64,000 nt of DNA from Evernia prunastri (taxonomy: Eukaryota > Ascomycota > Lecanoromycetes > Lecanorales > Parmeliaceae). A program made the translations under genes and the position numbers. The stretch covers positions 434,976 through 498,975 of the forward strand of contig NKYR01000002.1 of the NCBI GenBank assembly GCA_003184365.1. Reading direction: 5' to 3'. Positions 45,907 to 56,704 of this stretch are shown here, in pieces; position 1 is the stretch's first letter, and every line of letters begins with the position of its first letter. The notes beneath the pieces were generated by a model. That model ran no database searches and had not been told where the DNA came from. It worked only from the letters and a program-made list of their open reading frames with translations.

Positions 45907-47907
45907 TTAAGTCATCCAATCGTATTCTGCTTTGCTCCTGAACTCTGGCTTGTGCAACCGTGGGCTATCATACCTACCGTACAGCGTTTCTCCCTTCATG
46001 GGGCGATCAACATACCTTCCAGGCCAAACATCGCTATCTTCGCTTGGATAAGACCGCCGAGGACAAGACTGGGCAGGAGTGTCGGATCCGCTGCAAGAAT
46101 TGCGCTGAGAGGGCCGTCCTCTTGAGTATTGTGCACTTGGTGGTGTGATGGATGCATTTTGAAGCATCTCGACGAGAAAGTCCGAACAGGAAGCGGGAGG
46201 GTCGGGGGCTTCCACATGGCGATAGCTCATTGGGGTTGTTCGAGGGTAGTCGTCATCGTCTGGACCAGAGGACTCATCAGACTCGCGAACACGCTCACGT
46301 CTTTCTCCATAAGGTGTTTCAGATCCAGTGAACGTGCGTTGCCGGCTTGGCTCTCTGGACTCGAGCGCGGTTGAATAGGGTTTTCTGTAGGATCTTGCCC
46401 CTTCGAAATCAGTGTATGAGCTGTGATGAGTGGGTTCCTCAACAGCGTCAGGGCTTTGGATCACTTGGGTGTGACGAAAGGCTGGACGCGGTGTTGCATC
46501 ATGGTCTGACTCGTATCCATAGGACCTTGTCTCCGAAGGCTGCCTGTAGTAGCGATCCGATGCCTTCCTAAGAGCAGGGTCAGCGCCTCCCTGAGACTGC
46601 GATCTCGAGCGACGAAGCGGTATAAACTGCTCATCGATAAGTTCAACGCCCCGATCTAATTCTATAGCCTTTGGTGACGCCCGAGGGTGCGGTGCGATAC
46701 TCTCCTCCGCAAGCACGGCGCCGCTGTCACCATTTGCTGCTCCTTGCGATGGACGATGAACAGATGGCGTACGAGTGTAGGTTTGCTCTTCTGATCCATC
46801 GGTATTCGCTGGGCCATCAAAGTACATTACTCGTCGACGTCTCAGTCCTCTCCGCTGGGAAATAGATACCGGCTCATCTGTCTCGTCGACAAATCGGACT
46901 TGACTCGAGCTTCTTGCTCGGCGATGCGATCGTGGACCGTCCGAGTCTTCGATATAACTTACTCGGCTTAGATTCCTTGGTCTCGAACGATAACTTGGCT
47001 TTTCAAGTTCTTCGACATAACTCGCGTGACTCAAGCCCCTAGACCTAGAATGATATCGAGGTTGTTCCACGTCTTCAATGTAAGACCTTCGACTCAAGGT
47101 TGGGGGTCTGGGCAAATACCGCGGTGGATCCCAATCCTCGACATACTGGGTTGCGCTATCCACGTATTCTGCTCGGCTAGAGCTTCTCAGTATGGACCGA
47201 GCGCGTAACGGTCTTTCTGGCAGGTCAACAACCTCTGTACGGCGAATGATTCGAAGTGGTTCCATCGAAGAACTTCGTGTCATTGTTCTATTTTGGCGTA
47301 TGCGATCTCCAGATTGGTTTGCGATTACTATGCGTACATTCTCCCTGGATGGCGACCTTACCGGGCTTCGCCTCCTACAGCTTCCAATATCACGACGGTA
47401 TCTTCGAGCCGCTCGCCGCGACTCCCTGCTGGTGTGGTAACTGTCGTCTGTTGACTCCGTGTAATCACGGCGCCGATGGTGGCACTTTCGGCGATGCCTG
47501 GGTCTTTCTTCTTCGCTCGAAGTGTGCTTGTCACGGCATCTTCCGCAAAGGCCTGGTCTGGATGATGTGCCAGGAATCAAAGGGTTCCGCGACTGCCAGC
47601 TTGCAGAGCGGAATCTGCCGCATGAAGCGCATGTTTGTTGTGTGCTTGTAACGGTTCGGCCATGGCACTGGTCGACGTAGAAGTTGGGACGATATCTTTC
47701 GGTAGGATAGTCATAGTTTGTATTACGTCGGGGCCGACAGAACATGCTTGGCTTGCCCGGCGCATCGACAGAGTACGCGCGCCGAGAGGAGCCGAAAATG
47801 TGTGTAAGACGTAAGGGTGGCCGGCCAGCGTCCACAGGTCGTTTTCGAACAAACGCTGGTCGTGTGTGTCCAGGTAGTATACCAACGTAAGTTTTTCCAG
47901 GTATCAT
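45907..47907 (-). CDS. Arg/Ser-rich protein with CxxC pairs and 21-residue repeats
   Basis: A single exon of 666 residues, ATG to stop, not recognised as a known family. Two CxxC pairs (CASCGRF and LCGRCRDKH, about 25 residues apart) near residues 90-125 could form one zinc site. A strongly basic segment follows (RHRRKCHHRRRDY, RRAARRYRR). Then come five consecutive 21-residue repeats with consensus S-x-x-S-Y-I-E-D-x-x-x-P-R-Y-x-S-R-x-R-x-L, roughly at 47160-46843. The rest is disordered, rich in Ser, Arg, Pro, Tyr and acidic clusters. There are no membrane segments. Similar Arg/Ser-rich proteins may act in the nucleus, but I infer no function. The long open frame in ordinary codon use and the ordered repeats make it a real gene. 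Confidence 0.7.
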   Translation of the reverse strand: MIPGKTYVGILPGHTRPAFVRKRPVDAGRPPLRLTHIFGSSRRAYSVDAPGKPSMFCRPRRNTNYDYPTERYRPNFYVDQCHGRTVTSTQQTCASCGRFRSASWQSRNPLIPGTSSRPGLCGRCRDKHTSSEEERPRHRRKCHHRRRDYTESTDDSYHTSRESRRAARRYRRDIGSCRRRSPVRSPSRENVRIVIANQSGDRIRQNRTMTRSSSMEPLRIIRRTEVVDLPERPLRARSILRSSSRAEYVDSATQYVEDWDPPRYLPRPPTLSRRSYIEDVEQPRYHSRSRGLSHASYVEELEKPSYRSRPRNLSRVSYIEDSDGPRSHRRARSSSQVRFVDETDEPVSISQRRGLRRRRVMYFDGPANTDGSEEQTYTRTPSVHRPSQGAANGDSGAVLAEESIAPHPRASPKAIELDRGVELIDEQFIPLRRSRSQSQGGADPALRKASDRYYRQPSETRSYGYESDHDATPRPAFRHTQVIQSPDAVEEPTHHSSYTDFEGARSYRKPYSTALESREPSRQRTFTGSETPYGERRERVRESDESSGPDDDDYPRTTPMSYRHVEAPDPPASCSDFLVEMLQNASITPPSAQYSRGRPSQRNSCSGSDTPAQSCPRRSYPSEDSDVWPGRYVDRPMKGETLYGRYDSPRLHKPEFRSKAEYDWMT

Positions 47908-49360
47908 GTGACTGCCTTTGGGAATGCCATGAGACGTCGCGCTAGGAAGCAGAGATCAGCCAGTGCGATTACGGGGTCAAGAATGGAGGGATAGATCAAA
48001 CCTCAATACGACCGGCGCATCCATGCTATTTGAGAGTTTGTGAGTGAGATTGAGCCAAGGTGTAACATCGTGGTTGATGGGGTGCAGGAGTGTTGCAAAA
48101 GGTGGAAGGAAAGCGAAGACGAAGGAAGCGAAGAGTAACGAGCGAATGATAGTGGAAAAGAAGGATAGCTCGTTATAACGTCGACGGTCGGTTAGAGCAA
48201 TGAGAATGTTTGATTTGTGGATATCAAGATGCTGTTACAAAAGAGGGAGTCAAAGGTGTTGATGATTGTTGGCATTTAAAATGTGCTGAAAAGGAGCTAG
48301 CAAGACCCAGGCAAGACCACATGGAAATTTTGGAAAATGGCGACTCTCTCGCATCACTGGCACAGCAATATCATCATCCAAACAACTTCTCGATAGAAGT
48401 AAAGCCACAGCACATGGAGAGGATAGGCTATGTGGGCTTGAGAAAAGATATATCTACATCCAACGGCGGCTTGGAGGCAGCAAGTAATATCAGTGCCTTA
48501 CGCTACCCAGATTGTCCGAAGAATCGGCGACGTCTTACCCATATCATTACCCAGGCTGGGATGCTCCTGATAGCTACGATGAATCCGATCGAGGCAAGAG
48601 GATGTTGCGAGGCTCGAGGAAGCTGGAAGTGGTTGACCAGACCTTGGGCGGAAGGAGCTTGCTCTGGAGGAATGACTCCTGTTACTGCCAGTTTAGCATT
48701 AAAGAGGTACTCGGTCTCTTCCATTTGCAGATAGTATCATTGACATGCTTGATCATCTATGCCAACATTTACTGAAAGTCAAGATCATAAGGCAGAGTTG
48801 TCTTTTCTGGATGTCGTTTTATTACTAAAATCTAGACTTGCGACCTATATGAGTCTCGTCTTGTCATCATTCGAGGTCATGAAAAGAAGTAATGATGGGC
48901 CAGAGCAAAGCTCGGAAGGAGTGAAGTTGAAGGCTGAACCTCACCCAGCCGCGGGGCTAACCCGCCCTCCATACATGAGCTTAACCCCAAATGGCTAAGG
49001 TACTTTACTATCGTAGCCGAAGCTAATCATTTGGCGTGCCAACGAGAGAAGATTGAGCTTTCTCACTGATTATCCTCTTGGTATATAAGCAGGTCATCTC
49101 GCTAGGCTTCGCTCGAGGCTGGATGATCTAATTCTGATAATTTCATTTTTGTCAGAGTCGGCACTGCTACAGTCCAAGGGAAGGTCTATGACAGTCATAT
49201 TGCATTTGTGTGAACCATGGAGACGAGAAACATGGAATGGGTCGGCCATACATCCAAACAGGAACACAGGGAAATCCGTACAAGCACGCGAGTAGTCGAC
49301 CATTCTACCGTAAGATGAGCTCTACCCAGATTCCTGACCGGAAACGGATAACAGAGCTGT
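47908..49360. other. Intergenic region, unclear ORFs
   Basis: A plus-strand frame (48512-48775) reads YPYHYPGWDAPDSYDES and LLWRNDSCYCQFSIKEVL and may be a gene scrap, but it has no recognisable domain. Otherwise nothing is supported. Confidence 0.4.
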
Positions 49361-49815
49361 CTATGTCTTCCGCGAAGCCACTAGAAATTTCGCAAAATAC
49401 GTCTCCAGCGAGTCAATATCCTCCAAGCCGCCAATCCAAGCAACATGTTGATCTGGTCTGAAGATGACAACGCAGCCTCGAATCTTGTCAACACCACAAC
49501 CCTCGTATGCTTTGCCATGGCTTTCATGATATGACTCCTCGTCAACGAAGATCCGGTCGTAGTCCCAACCAAGCTCCTCGTCGAAGGGACGCAACAGTTC
49601 TGAAAAATCGAGATATTCAATCTGCTGCCTCGATGCTGAGTGGATCGTCAGGATATCAGCGACATGGTATCCAATCTTGTGGCTGCCGCGATGGGGTACT
49701 AATGGATTGTCCATATTTGCTAGTGCTCCAGCGAAGCTATGTACCCGTCGCATCTGGTCGGTCTTGGAGACATCACCGGCGAATACGTAAGAGTAGCCTG
49801 ATTCTATACTTGAGT
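49361..49815 (-). pseudogene. C-terminal fragment of aromatic FAD monooxygenase (phenol-hydroxylase type)
   Basis: About 145 residues on the minus strand read GYSYVFAGDVSKTDQ, RVHSFAGALANMD, YHVADILTI and end VVIFRPDQHVAWIGGLEDID. This is the thioredoxin-like C-terminal domain that follows the FAD domain in PheA/TfdB-type aromatic hydroxylases (RPDGYVAW signature). The frame is closed by a stop just upstream (about 49820) and no GxGxxG, DG or GD FAD motifs are found in the next 500 bp, so the catalytic part is lost. It fits loss of a former tailoring enzyme of the polyketide cluster. Confidence 0.65.
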
Positions 49816-50282
49816 CGCAATTATTATCTCTACCTCAACTCACATTACAGTACATTCCTTCATTTAGCCATTTACTAGGTATTTAGTTGTAGTGAACCAA
49901 ATATCAAAACCAACACGCTAGCTATTTGTCCGAGACCGTCAATAGCGTTGTCGCGATGCTTCCAAAGGACCAACACGTTATACGCTCAGGCCCAGTGGTA
50001 CCGTCACCCGTCATGTATATGTGAGTCTCGATGCTGTCGGAACCAAGACATTGTACGCTCAGGCCCAGTGGTTTCGGCACTCATCGATTGTTCGTGAGTC
50101 TTGCTGTTGCAATGAGCATACATGATACCCCACGTTTTCTCGCGCACAATTTCTACGCCGCGAGCTTAGTATCAGTCTCCCCAGGGCACTGAATGGCATG
50201 CCTATCGACTTCCTGATTGCTTCATTTTCTGCTACCTGCACGCCTGTTCTTCGAGGACTCCTCCTGTTCCGGCTTCTGCACC
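49816..50282. other. Intergenic with duplicated short segment
   Basis: The phrase CGCTCAGGCCCAGTGGT appears twice (about 49983 and 50056), in a local imperfect duplication. No gene. Confidence 0.5.
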
Positions 50283-51675
50283 ATGGGTGCCCCAATTGCC
50301 CAAATATCTGTGGCAACAGCCAGTGAGCCAACCTCAATAGTAACTACGAAGTCTAACGATTCCCTCATACCTCTCGTTGATCAAATTCGAGAGCATCTTG
50401 CAGACAAATCTCGTGAAGACCTTATAGTCCACGCGAAATTGCTTTCCAGTATTCATGCCCTGCAATCGGCTGTCGAAACACCACTGGAGACGATATATAG
50501 AATTGGCCACCGGTCCTGGCAAAATGCTGCTATCAGAGTTGCACTTGACCTCGGTATTTTCAGTGTTCTTGTAGAACGGGCACCAGAGCCGGTAGAGGCG
50601 AAAGAGTTGGCTCTGAGACACGGCGCAGATGAGGTTTTAATAAGTATGTTGGGTTGTGAATACGCTCTCGTGGCTTTTTGATGGATTTATTTTGGTTTCT
50701 ATTACCATTAATTCGCATAATGAGGGTCATGACAGCGCTCGGTCTTGTGGCCGAAGTTGGCGCAGGGCAGTACGCGGCGAACAGCAAGACCAAAATCATG
50801 ACAGTACCCCAAGGCATCACGAGCTTCAAATTCTGGGTAGACATGGCTTTGCCCACGGCCGCGAGATTGCCTGACTACCTCCGCACCGCTAGTTACCAGA
50901 ATCCTCGCAACAACAGAACCACAGCGTCCGCCCACGCATTTGATTCTGAGTTCTGAACTTCGCTGAAGCAAAACCCCGAGCATGCCGCAACATTCAATGG
51001 ATTCATGGCTTGGAGGCGCGAAGGAAGGCCAAGCTGGTTTGACATATACCCTGTCGAGCGAGAGCTTCAGGGGTCCGCAGGGACCGAAGGGGAGAACGTA
51101 GTAACACTGGTCGATATCGGAGGGAACCAAGGCCACGACCTTGTCAACCTAAAGGCGAAATTCCCAAAGCTGCAGGGCACATTGGTGCTCCAGGATTTAC
51201 CAGACGTAGTAGCGAAGGCGAGTTTCGACGATGCGAGCATCTCAGCCGTGGGACATAATTTCTTTGACCCTCAGCCCATCAAGCGTACGTAGGCTTGCCG
51301 TTCCTCTCAACGCGCTCTTGTACAACCAATCAAGAAGTCAAAGGGCCAACGGAACCACCAGACGCGCACGCCTACCACTTCCGCGCCATTCTCCACGATT
51401 GGGCCGATGCCGAATGTATCCAGATTCTTACGTGCACCGCCCGCGCTATGAAACCCGCTTTCTCAAAATTACTAATCAGTGAATTCGTCCTCGCGGACAC
51501 CGAGACCGCGTCACTTCCCCCTTCGTTGGACTTGCAGATAATGGGGTTGCATGCGGGCGTGAAGAGGTCTGAGGAGCAGTGGCGGGTTTTGTTGGGGGAG
51601 GCGGGGTTAGAGGTCGTGAGAATATGGAGGAAGGTGGTGGCTGGTGAGTGTGTTATTGAGGCTAGGTTACGGTGA
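50283..51675 (+). pseudogene. SAM-dependent O-methyltransferase with premature stop
   Basis: The protein pieces read as a fungal COMT-type O-methyltransferase: N-terminal dimerisation/winged-helix part (ETPLETIYRIGHRSWQNAAI), RIMRVMTALGLVAEVG, the SAM motif LVDIGGNQGHDL, LQDLPDVV, and the catalytic-His region YHFRAILHDWADAECI, ending VVAGECVIEARLR. The second intron (donor 51284, acceptor AAG about 51337) keeps phase. Two defects are seen: an in-frame TGA at 50954-50956 within FDSEF-stop-TSLKQNPEHA, where relatives have Trp, and no AG acceptor at the place where intron 1 (donor about 50642) must end before RIMRVM. Both would be explained by G-to-A changes. It probably once methylated a hydroxyl of the polyketide product. 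Confidence 0.75.
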
Positions 51676-52323
51676 ACGATGAAATTAGGCAGTTACGGAT
51701 CCCCCTCTAGCTGGTACAGAGTAGTTGACGAGGAGAGAAAGAATAATTGATCGTGCTTGAATCTTTGGTACTTTAGCAGTGTACCTCGGCTACATTAGTT
51801 CGGGGCTTCTGGCAGGGTTTCTTTCAGCTCTTCCCGCTTCCCCCCGCTCCCCCACCCCCCTCAACCCAACGTCCGAGGGGTCAGTCCGACGGGTCTCAGA
51901 AGAAGCGGATGCAAGAAGCAGTTGCCCGACTCTGTATAGCCCGCCGTTGCGTTGCAATTCTACACTTCTTTCCTCGCTTGATTTCACTCTGAAGAGGGAA
52001 GCAGCCTGTCATACCATCGTTGAATGACATCGAGGACCTGAGAGCTCAAGGAAGCAGAATGTGATAGCGAACACTTTCTAGGGTACGAGCTCAGCGAACC
52101 TCTTCTCTCCACCCAGCTATGAGAAGCCGCCTTAGCTACAACGTTCTAAGGTAAGCTCATTTGACCCTAATTTCGCTCAAATTTCACTCATTTGATGATT
52201 GTACACTCCCTCACCTCGTGCTGACTGCGTCGCTACCTATAGGTCTCTAGGGACGGACAGCCCAATGTTGCTGAACCCTTCGATACACTTCCTGACATTC
52301 CTCCCAACACACTACTGCTCATA
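51676..52323. other. Intergenic region, PLC promoter side
   Basis: No gene. It contains a C-rich tract at about 51838-51865 and the putative promoter of the phospholipase gene. Confidence 0.45.
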
Positions 52324-54669
52324 ATGGCAGCTCCAATCACCGTCCCCAAGGCTGCTTGCCAAGAACCCTCAGCCCTCCAAAGCCTCTCCCCAACCGTTCT
52401 CAGTTATTTGCAGACAATTTCGTCTGGCAAACGGCGGTTGTCCCCTTCGCAACTCGCAGAGCTTGGGAGGCCTGCGCACGACAACAAATTTTTGAAGTAC
52501 ATGAGCTCGTCTGATTCCAACGCTTCAGAGCCCACACCACCAATTGATCTCAGTTACCCAATCTCCAATTATTTTATCAATAGCAGCCACAACACGTACT
52601 TGACGGGGAACCAAATTTACAGCCAGTCAAGTACGGACGCCTACAAGAACGTACGTCTCGCTCCTCTACAATAGATAATTAATGAAAGGGACTCCATTTA
52701 CACGTTCAGACTCTCCAGATCTGACGAAAGTAATATATAAGGTCCTCGTACGTGGATGTAGGTGTATCGAGATCGACGTTTGGGATGGCGAGCCCAATCT
52801 CTCCTCCGAGGCTGAGAAAACAACCCGCGAAAAGAAGAGCGATAGATTTAGACCACACATGCCCGAGACTTTGTCCAACCACGGACCTTTCAAACATTTC
52901 CACAGAGAAAAAAGCCCTGCCGCTTCTACACATTCCAAGACAAATAGTGAAGTTGAGTCTTTGGGCATGCCTGCGCCCTGGATCTCCTCTTCTACGGCTA
53001 CGCGGGCCGAACCCAGGGTCCTCCACGGTCATACTCTTACGAAGGAGGTGCCTTTCCGAGATGTCTGCCAGGCCATTCGAGATGCCGCGTTCTTGCAAAG
53101 GTATGGCATCCGGTGTGAGACAAAGGCTGAACGCTGATTCGTACTATAGTAATCTCCCTGTCATAGTCAGCCTTGAGGTTCACGCTGGCGCAGAGCAGCA
53201 GGAGATCATGGTTGAAATCATGAAATCAGTCTGGAAGGGGGTTTTAGTCCAACTGCCGGTACCAGAATGTACGGCACTTCCCAGTCCAGACTCACTCCGC
53301 CGTAAAATTCTTGTCAAAGTAAAATACACCGACCCCAAGAAAGCAGCAGCAAAGCTTCAGCCTGGAAAACACGCTGTCTCTCCTGACCTTCGCTCCAAGT
53401 CGCGGGGTGAATCGTCACCCTCCGCGTCGGACAATGAAGACTTCCACGCGGCCGACAGCCCGAAGAAAAAGAAGAAGAAATCCTCTATTGTGCCGTCTCT
53501 ATCTGCCCTGGGTATCTACACACGAGCGTACCACTTCAAGTCATTGGCCGCTCCCGAAGCCACGCTGCCTACACATGTATTCTCGCTTTCCGAAAAGAAG
53601 CTCATGGAGGTCCACGCTTCGTCTGGTCCTACGCTCTTCTCGCACAATCGGAATTACTTGATGCGGGCCTTTCCCTCTGGAATGCGCGTTAGGAGCGACA
53701 ATTTAGACCCCTCTGTCTTTTGGCGGAAGGGCGTGCAGATGGTGGCACTCAATTGGCAGCGATGGGATGAAGGCATGATGCTTAATGAAGGCATGTTCTG
53801 TGGCAGTAGCGGCTACGTCCTCAAGCCTAACGGCTACCTTGGCAAGCCGACGTCGTCAGCATTTCCACCATTATCTAGAGAATCCCAAGCGGACGCTATT
53901 GCGCACAAAATCCTCAATCTCTCCATCGAGATATTCGCTGCTCAGGATATCCCACTCCCCCTTGGCGATACCAGACCATCCGGGTTTCACCCCTACGTCA
54001 AATGTGAGCTCCACGTCGAGAAGCCAGCAGAGCGCACCGGCGAGCCCATCGAAGGCGGAGGCAAGGCTAAGGAGGGAGAGTACAAATGGAGAAGCAGATC
54101 GATGAAGGGTACGGAGGTGGACTTCGGGGGCGATAAGTTTGAGTTCAAGGAGATAACGGGTGTGGTCGAAGAATTGAGTTTCCTTAGGTATTTACGCTTT
54201 TTCTCCTTGCATCTCCCTTCTTTCCCTAGTCCTGTTAGTTGATAGAGCTGCATTGACAATCAGCGAAAATCTGGGATGAGAAGACTTCGGAGAGAAGAAA
54301 AAGACACAAGCCGCGTCATTGTTAGGTTTGTGGTTGTGTCAGCACTGTCTCTCACCACTTGTGCTTTTGTTCTGCGTCACTATGCTAGTTGCGCGCCGAG
54401 ACGGCGCCAGCGGCATTGCGAGAGTAGTAGTCTATGTGATACATTGACGCTATCAAAAACTCAATTCTTCCAGGTTTCAGAAGCTGACTCCATTAATTCA
54501 CAGAATCAAGATACAAGACGACGAGATTGGTAAAGACGACCTTGCTGCTTGGGCTTGCATTAGGCTCGACCGTTTAAGAGATGGCTATCGCTTCGTGCAT
54601 TTGCTTGATGGCGCTGGCTTTGAGAGTCAAGGTGTGCTTTTGGTGTGTATCCAGAAGACCCTGACCTGA
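52324..54669 (+). CDS. Phosphoinositide-specific phospholipase C
   Basis: Exons 52324-52650, 52742-53100, 53150-54187 and 54504-54669 join in phase to 629 residues. The X box starts NYFINSSHNTYLTGNQ (catalytic His) and continues CRCIEIDVWDG (metal ligands) and VLHGHTLT. A basic, acidic and Ser-rich linker (SPKKKKKKSS) separates it from the Y box, GIYTRAYHFKS, then MRAFPSGMRVRSDN and MVALNWQRWDEGM. A C2 domain follows (IEIFAAQDIPLPLG, FHPYVKCELHV) and ends IQDDEIGKDDLAAWACIRL and FVHLLDGAGF. The enzyme cleaves PIP2 to inositol trisphosphate and diacylglycerol at the membrane. EF-hands are absent, as in many fungal short forms. The last intron is 316 bp, unusually long; the alternative of reading through it meets stops. 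Confidence 0.93.
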
Positions 54670-56384
54670 CCGGACTAGCGCCACAGGGATATGACCTGCC
54701 TTATCGTCACTGCATTATCAAGTCAAATCTCATTTGGATTGCCTGCAGGATTAAACTTGGTTTGAAATGATTCGAGGTCGATGCAGGGGCTGAAGATTGC
54801 CCGCCCGCCTTTCCCGGGATTCTAGCCACGAGGAATCCAACTGAGAATTGGAGGCCTCGGTAAGAATTTGAAGGTATTAAATGGCTTCTCTGCTATCTCG
54901 AGATTAATGCAAGCGAGCGGAGTATCTTACAGACCGCTTGAAACCATCTAGAGCTAGAAGGCTGGATGAGGGCATTCGTGCTTTGAAGCAATAGTAAATG
55001 TGCTCAGTTTTGGCATCTTCACATAATCCTACTGAGAGCTTCTGGTAAATCGAAAAGAGGAGAATATTTTCCAAATGGCGTGCTTGACGACGATGTGCAC
55101 AATTGGGACGAATCCAAGAAACCCCCAGGGACACAAGCGGTGAGACAATGCTGTCATGAATATCATCTGCGGGCCGAAATGACGGGCTCCTACCCTGCAT
55201 GAATCGCATACCCCTCATCGAAGGGTCTTCCAGATGTGATGCGTCACAGCGCTTAAGGTGCGTAGCCGAACAGACCCTTTAAAAATCCCAGCCATCTTTT
55301 GGCGGTCAGCGCTGGGTAAAGTCTGCACAACGGGGCTCGTGTTTTCGAAGTTCAAGACACGTCGACCATGATATACGTGGTGGGTGGAAGAGGACTGGGG
55401 TTGACATTAGCAGTCGTGAACTAGCATCTTGTGCCCTGGTATCCAGCAGCGTGGTCATTGCCGGGGTAAGCGCCTTCCAATAGATGATCCTGGCGGCGAT
55501 TGCCAAGTATTGGCTCCAATATACCAATCCGCCGAGCGTAGTACATATTATCACAGGTAGCGGTGTGCTGTCTGGTGCTGCTCGATAATCTCATGCCTGC
55601 GTTGCAAGCCCTCGGCGGCATAGTGTGTCTAAGAGAAGGGCGAGTAGAGGTCTAGGCTCTTCGGTGAGGGATACTGAATCCAAAAATAGCTGAGTTATTA
55701 GCGGGACTCTCATCTTGCCTTTAGAGCCAGCAGGATATTCGAGTATACTGCGGCTGCCAATTGCCGTCGCTGTCTGCACACTGTTGCCTGTTGCAGTTCG
55801 GCCAAGCTCGTATCTCATGATCAAGCTGGTGCGAGTGACCAGTCTAGCAGCGCTGCTCGAAGCCTTTCCACTGCCAGTACTGCCGGTATCCGAGCGCTAC
55901 TTACTTACTTACCGCAAGAGTGTCTGGGAGGCCCCTACTTGGCACACGCCATCAAGCTTCCAAGAGTCTTCAAAAGTTGACCAGAGAGCATATGCGGACC
56001 CTTGTGCCGGTGTTGGTGTGACTCGTGACTTTCGGGACTACTGATCGGTGTAGAAGTGAACCATCGACCTCTATGGTGCGTGCATGGTAACTGAGAATTG
56101 CATGTAGAAGAATCCATGTCAGTCCAGGGATCCAGGACCTGGTCTTGTGAAAATGATACGTCACGGTCAGAAGGTTCTGCATGAATGAAATCGCGGAAAT
56201 GCCCGGGCCAAGCGGAAGAGAGCTTCGAAGCTCACCGAGAGGTCTTCCCATCGTCTATATAATCAGCATCTTAGTCCCCTATCTTTAGAGGATCAAAGTT
56301 CTCAGACTCACCAACCTTCCACACCACAATCTACACTACCATTTCATTCCACAAGCTTCGTAACCTTCCCAAAGCTCGTTCACA
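54670..56384. other. Intergenic region, no supported gene
   Basis: Several frames of 70-110 residues on the minus strand, none recognised. One at 55306-55554 is hydrophobic (ICTTLGGLVYWSQYLAIAAR), but no complete gene can be built. The last 50 bp upstream of 56385 are CT/CA-rich, like a fungal 5' UTR. Confidence 0.4.
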
Positions 56385-56704
56385 ATGTCTTTCACCCCCA
56401 GCCACGACCTCTTCGGGGCTACCGAGCCTCATATCCTTGACCGGGACGACTTCGAGGACGACGAGTCTCTTGAGGGTCCTACCACGGACCCGGATGTCCT
56501 AGCATTCGTCCACCGCGCAGGCCTGGGTGATCCACGTGGCCACATGCCCGTAAGTCTCTGGCATCTTATCCGCGTTCTCTATCTCATAGCTAATACGTGC
56601 CTTCCAAGATGCCGGGGGTGAAATGCCCACGTTGCGCCGAGAAGGGTATTGAGCAGTGGGTGCTTCCTGGCAAGCATTGCCCTCGTTGCAAGCAGCCCTG
56701 CTAG
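56385..56704 (+). CDS. Small zinc-ribbon protein (86 aa)
   Basis: Two exons, 56385-56549 and 56609-56704, with a canonical GTAAGT donor and CCAAG acceptor. The N-terminal 55 residues are acidic (DRDDFEDDESLEG). The last 32, MPGVKCPRCAEKGIEQWVLP followed by GKHCPRCKQPC, have two CPRC knuckles spaced 16 residues apart, enough to bind one zinc. It ends directly after the final Cys. It resembles small fungal proteins of unknown function. Ignoring the intron would lose the cysteines, which is good evidence that the spliced form is real. A CT-rich leader precedes it. Confidence 0.7.
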
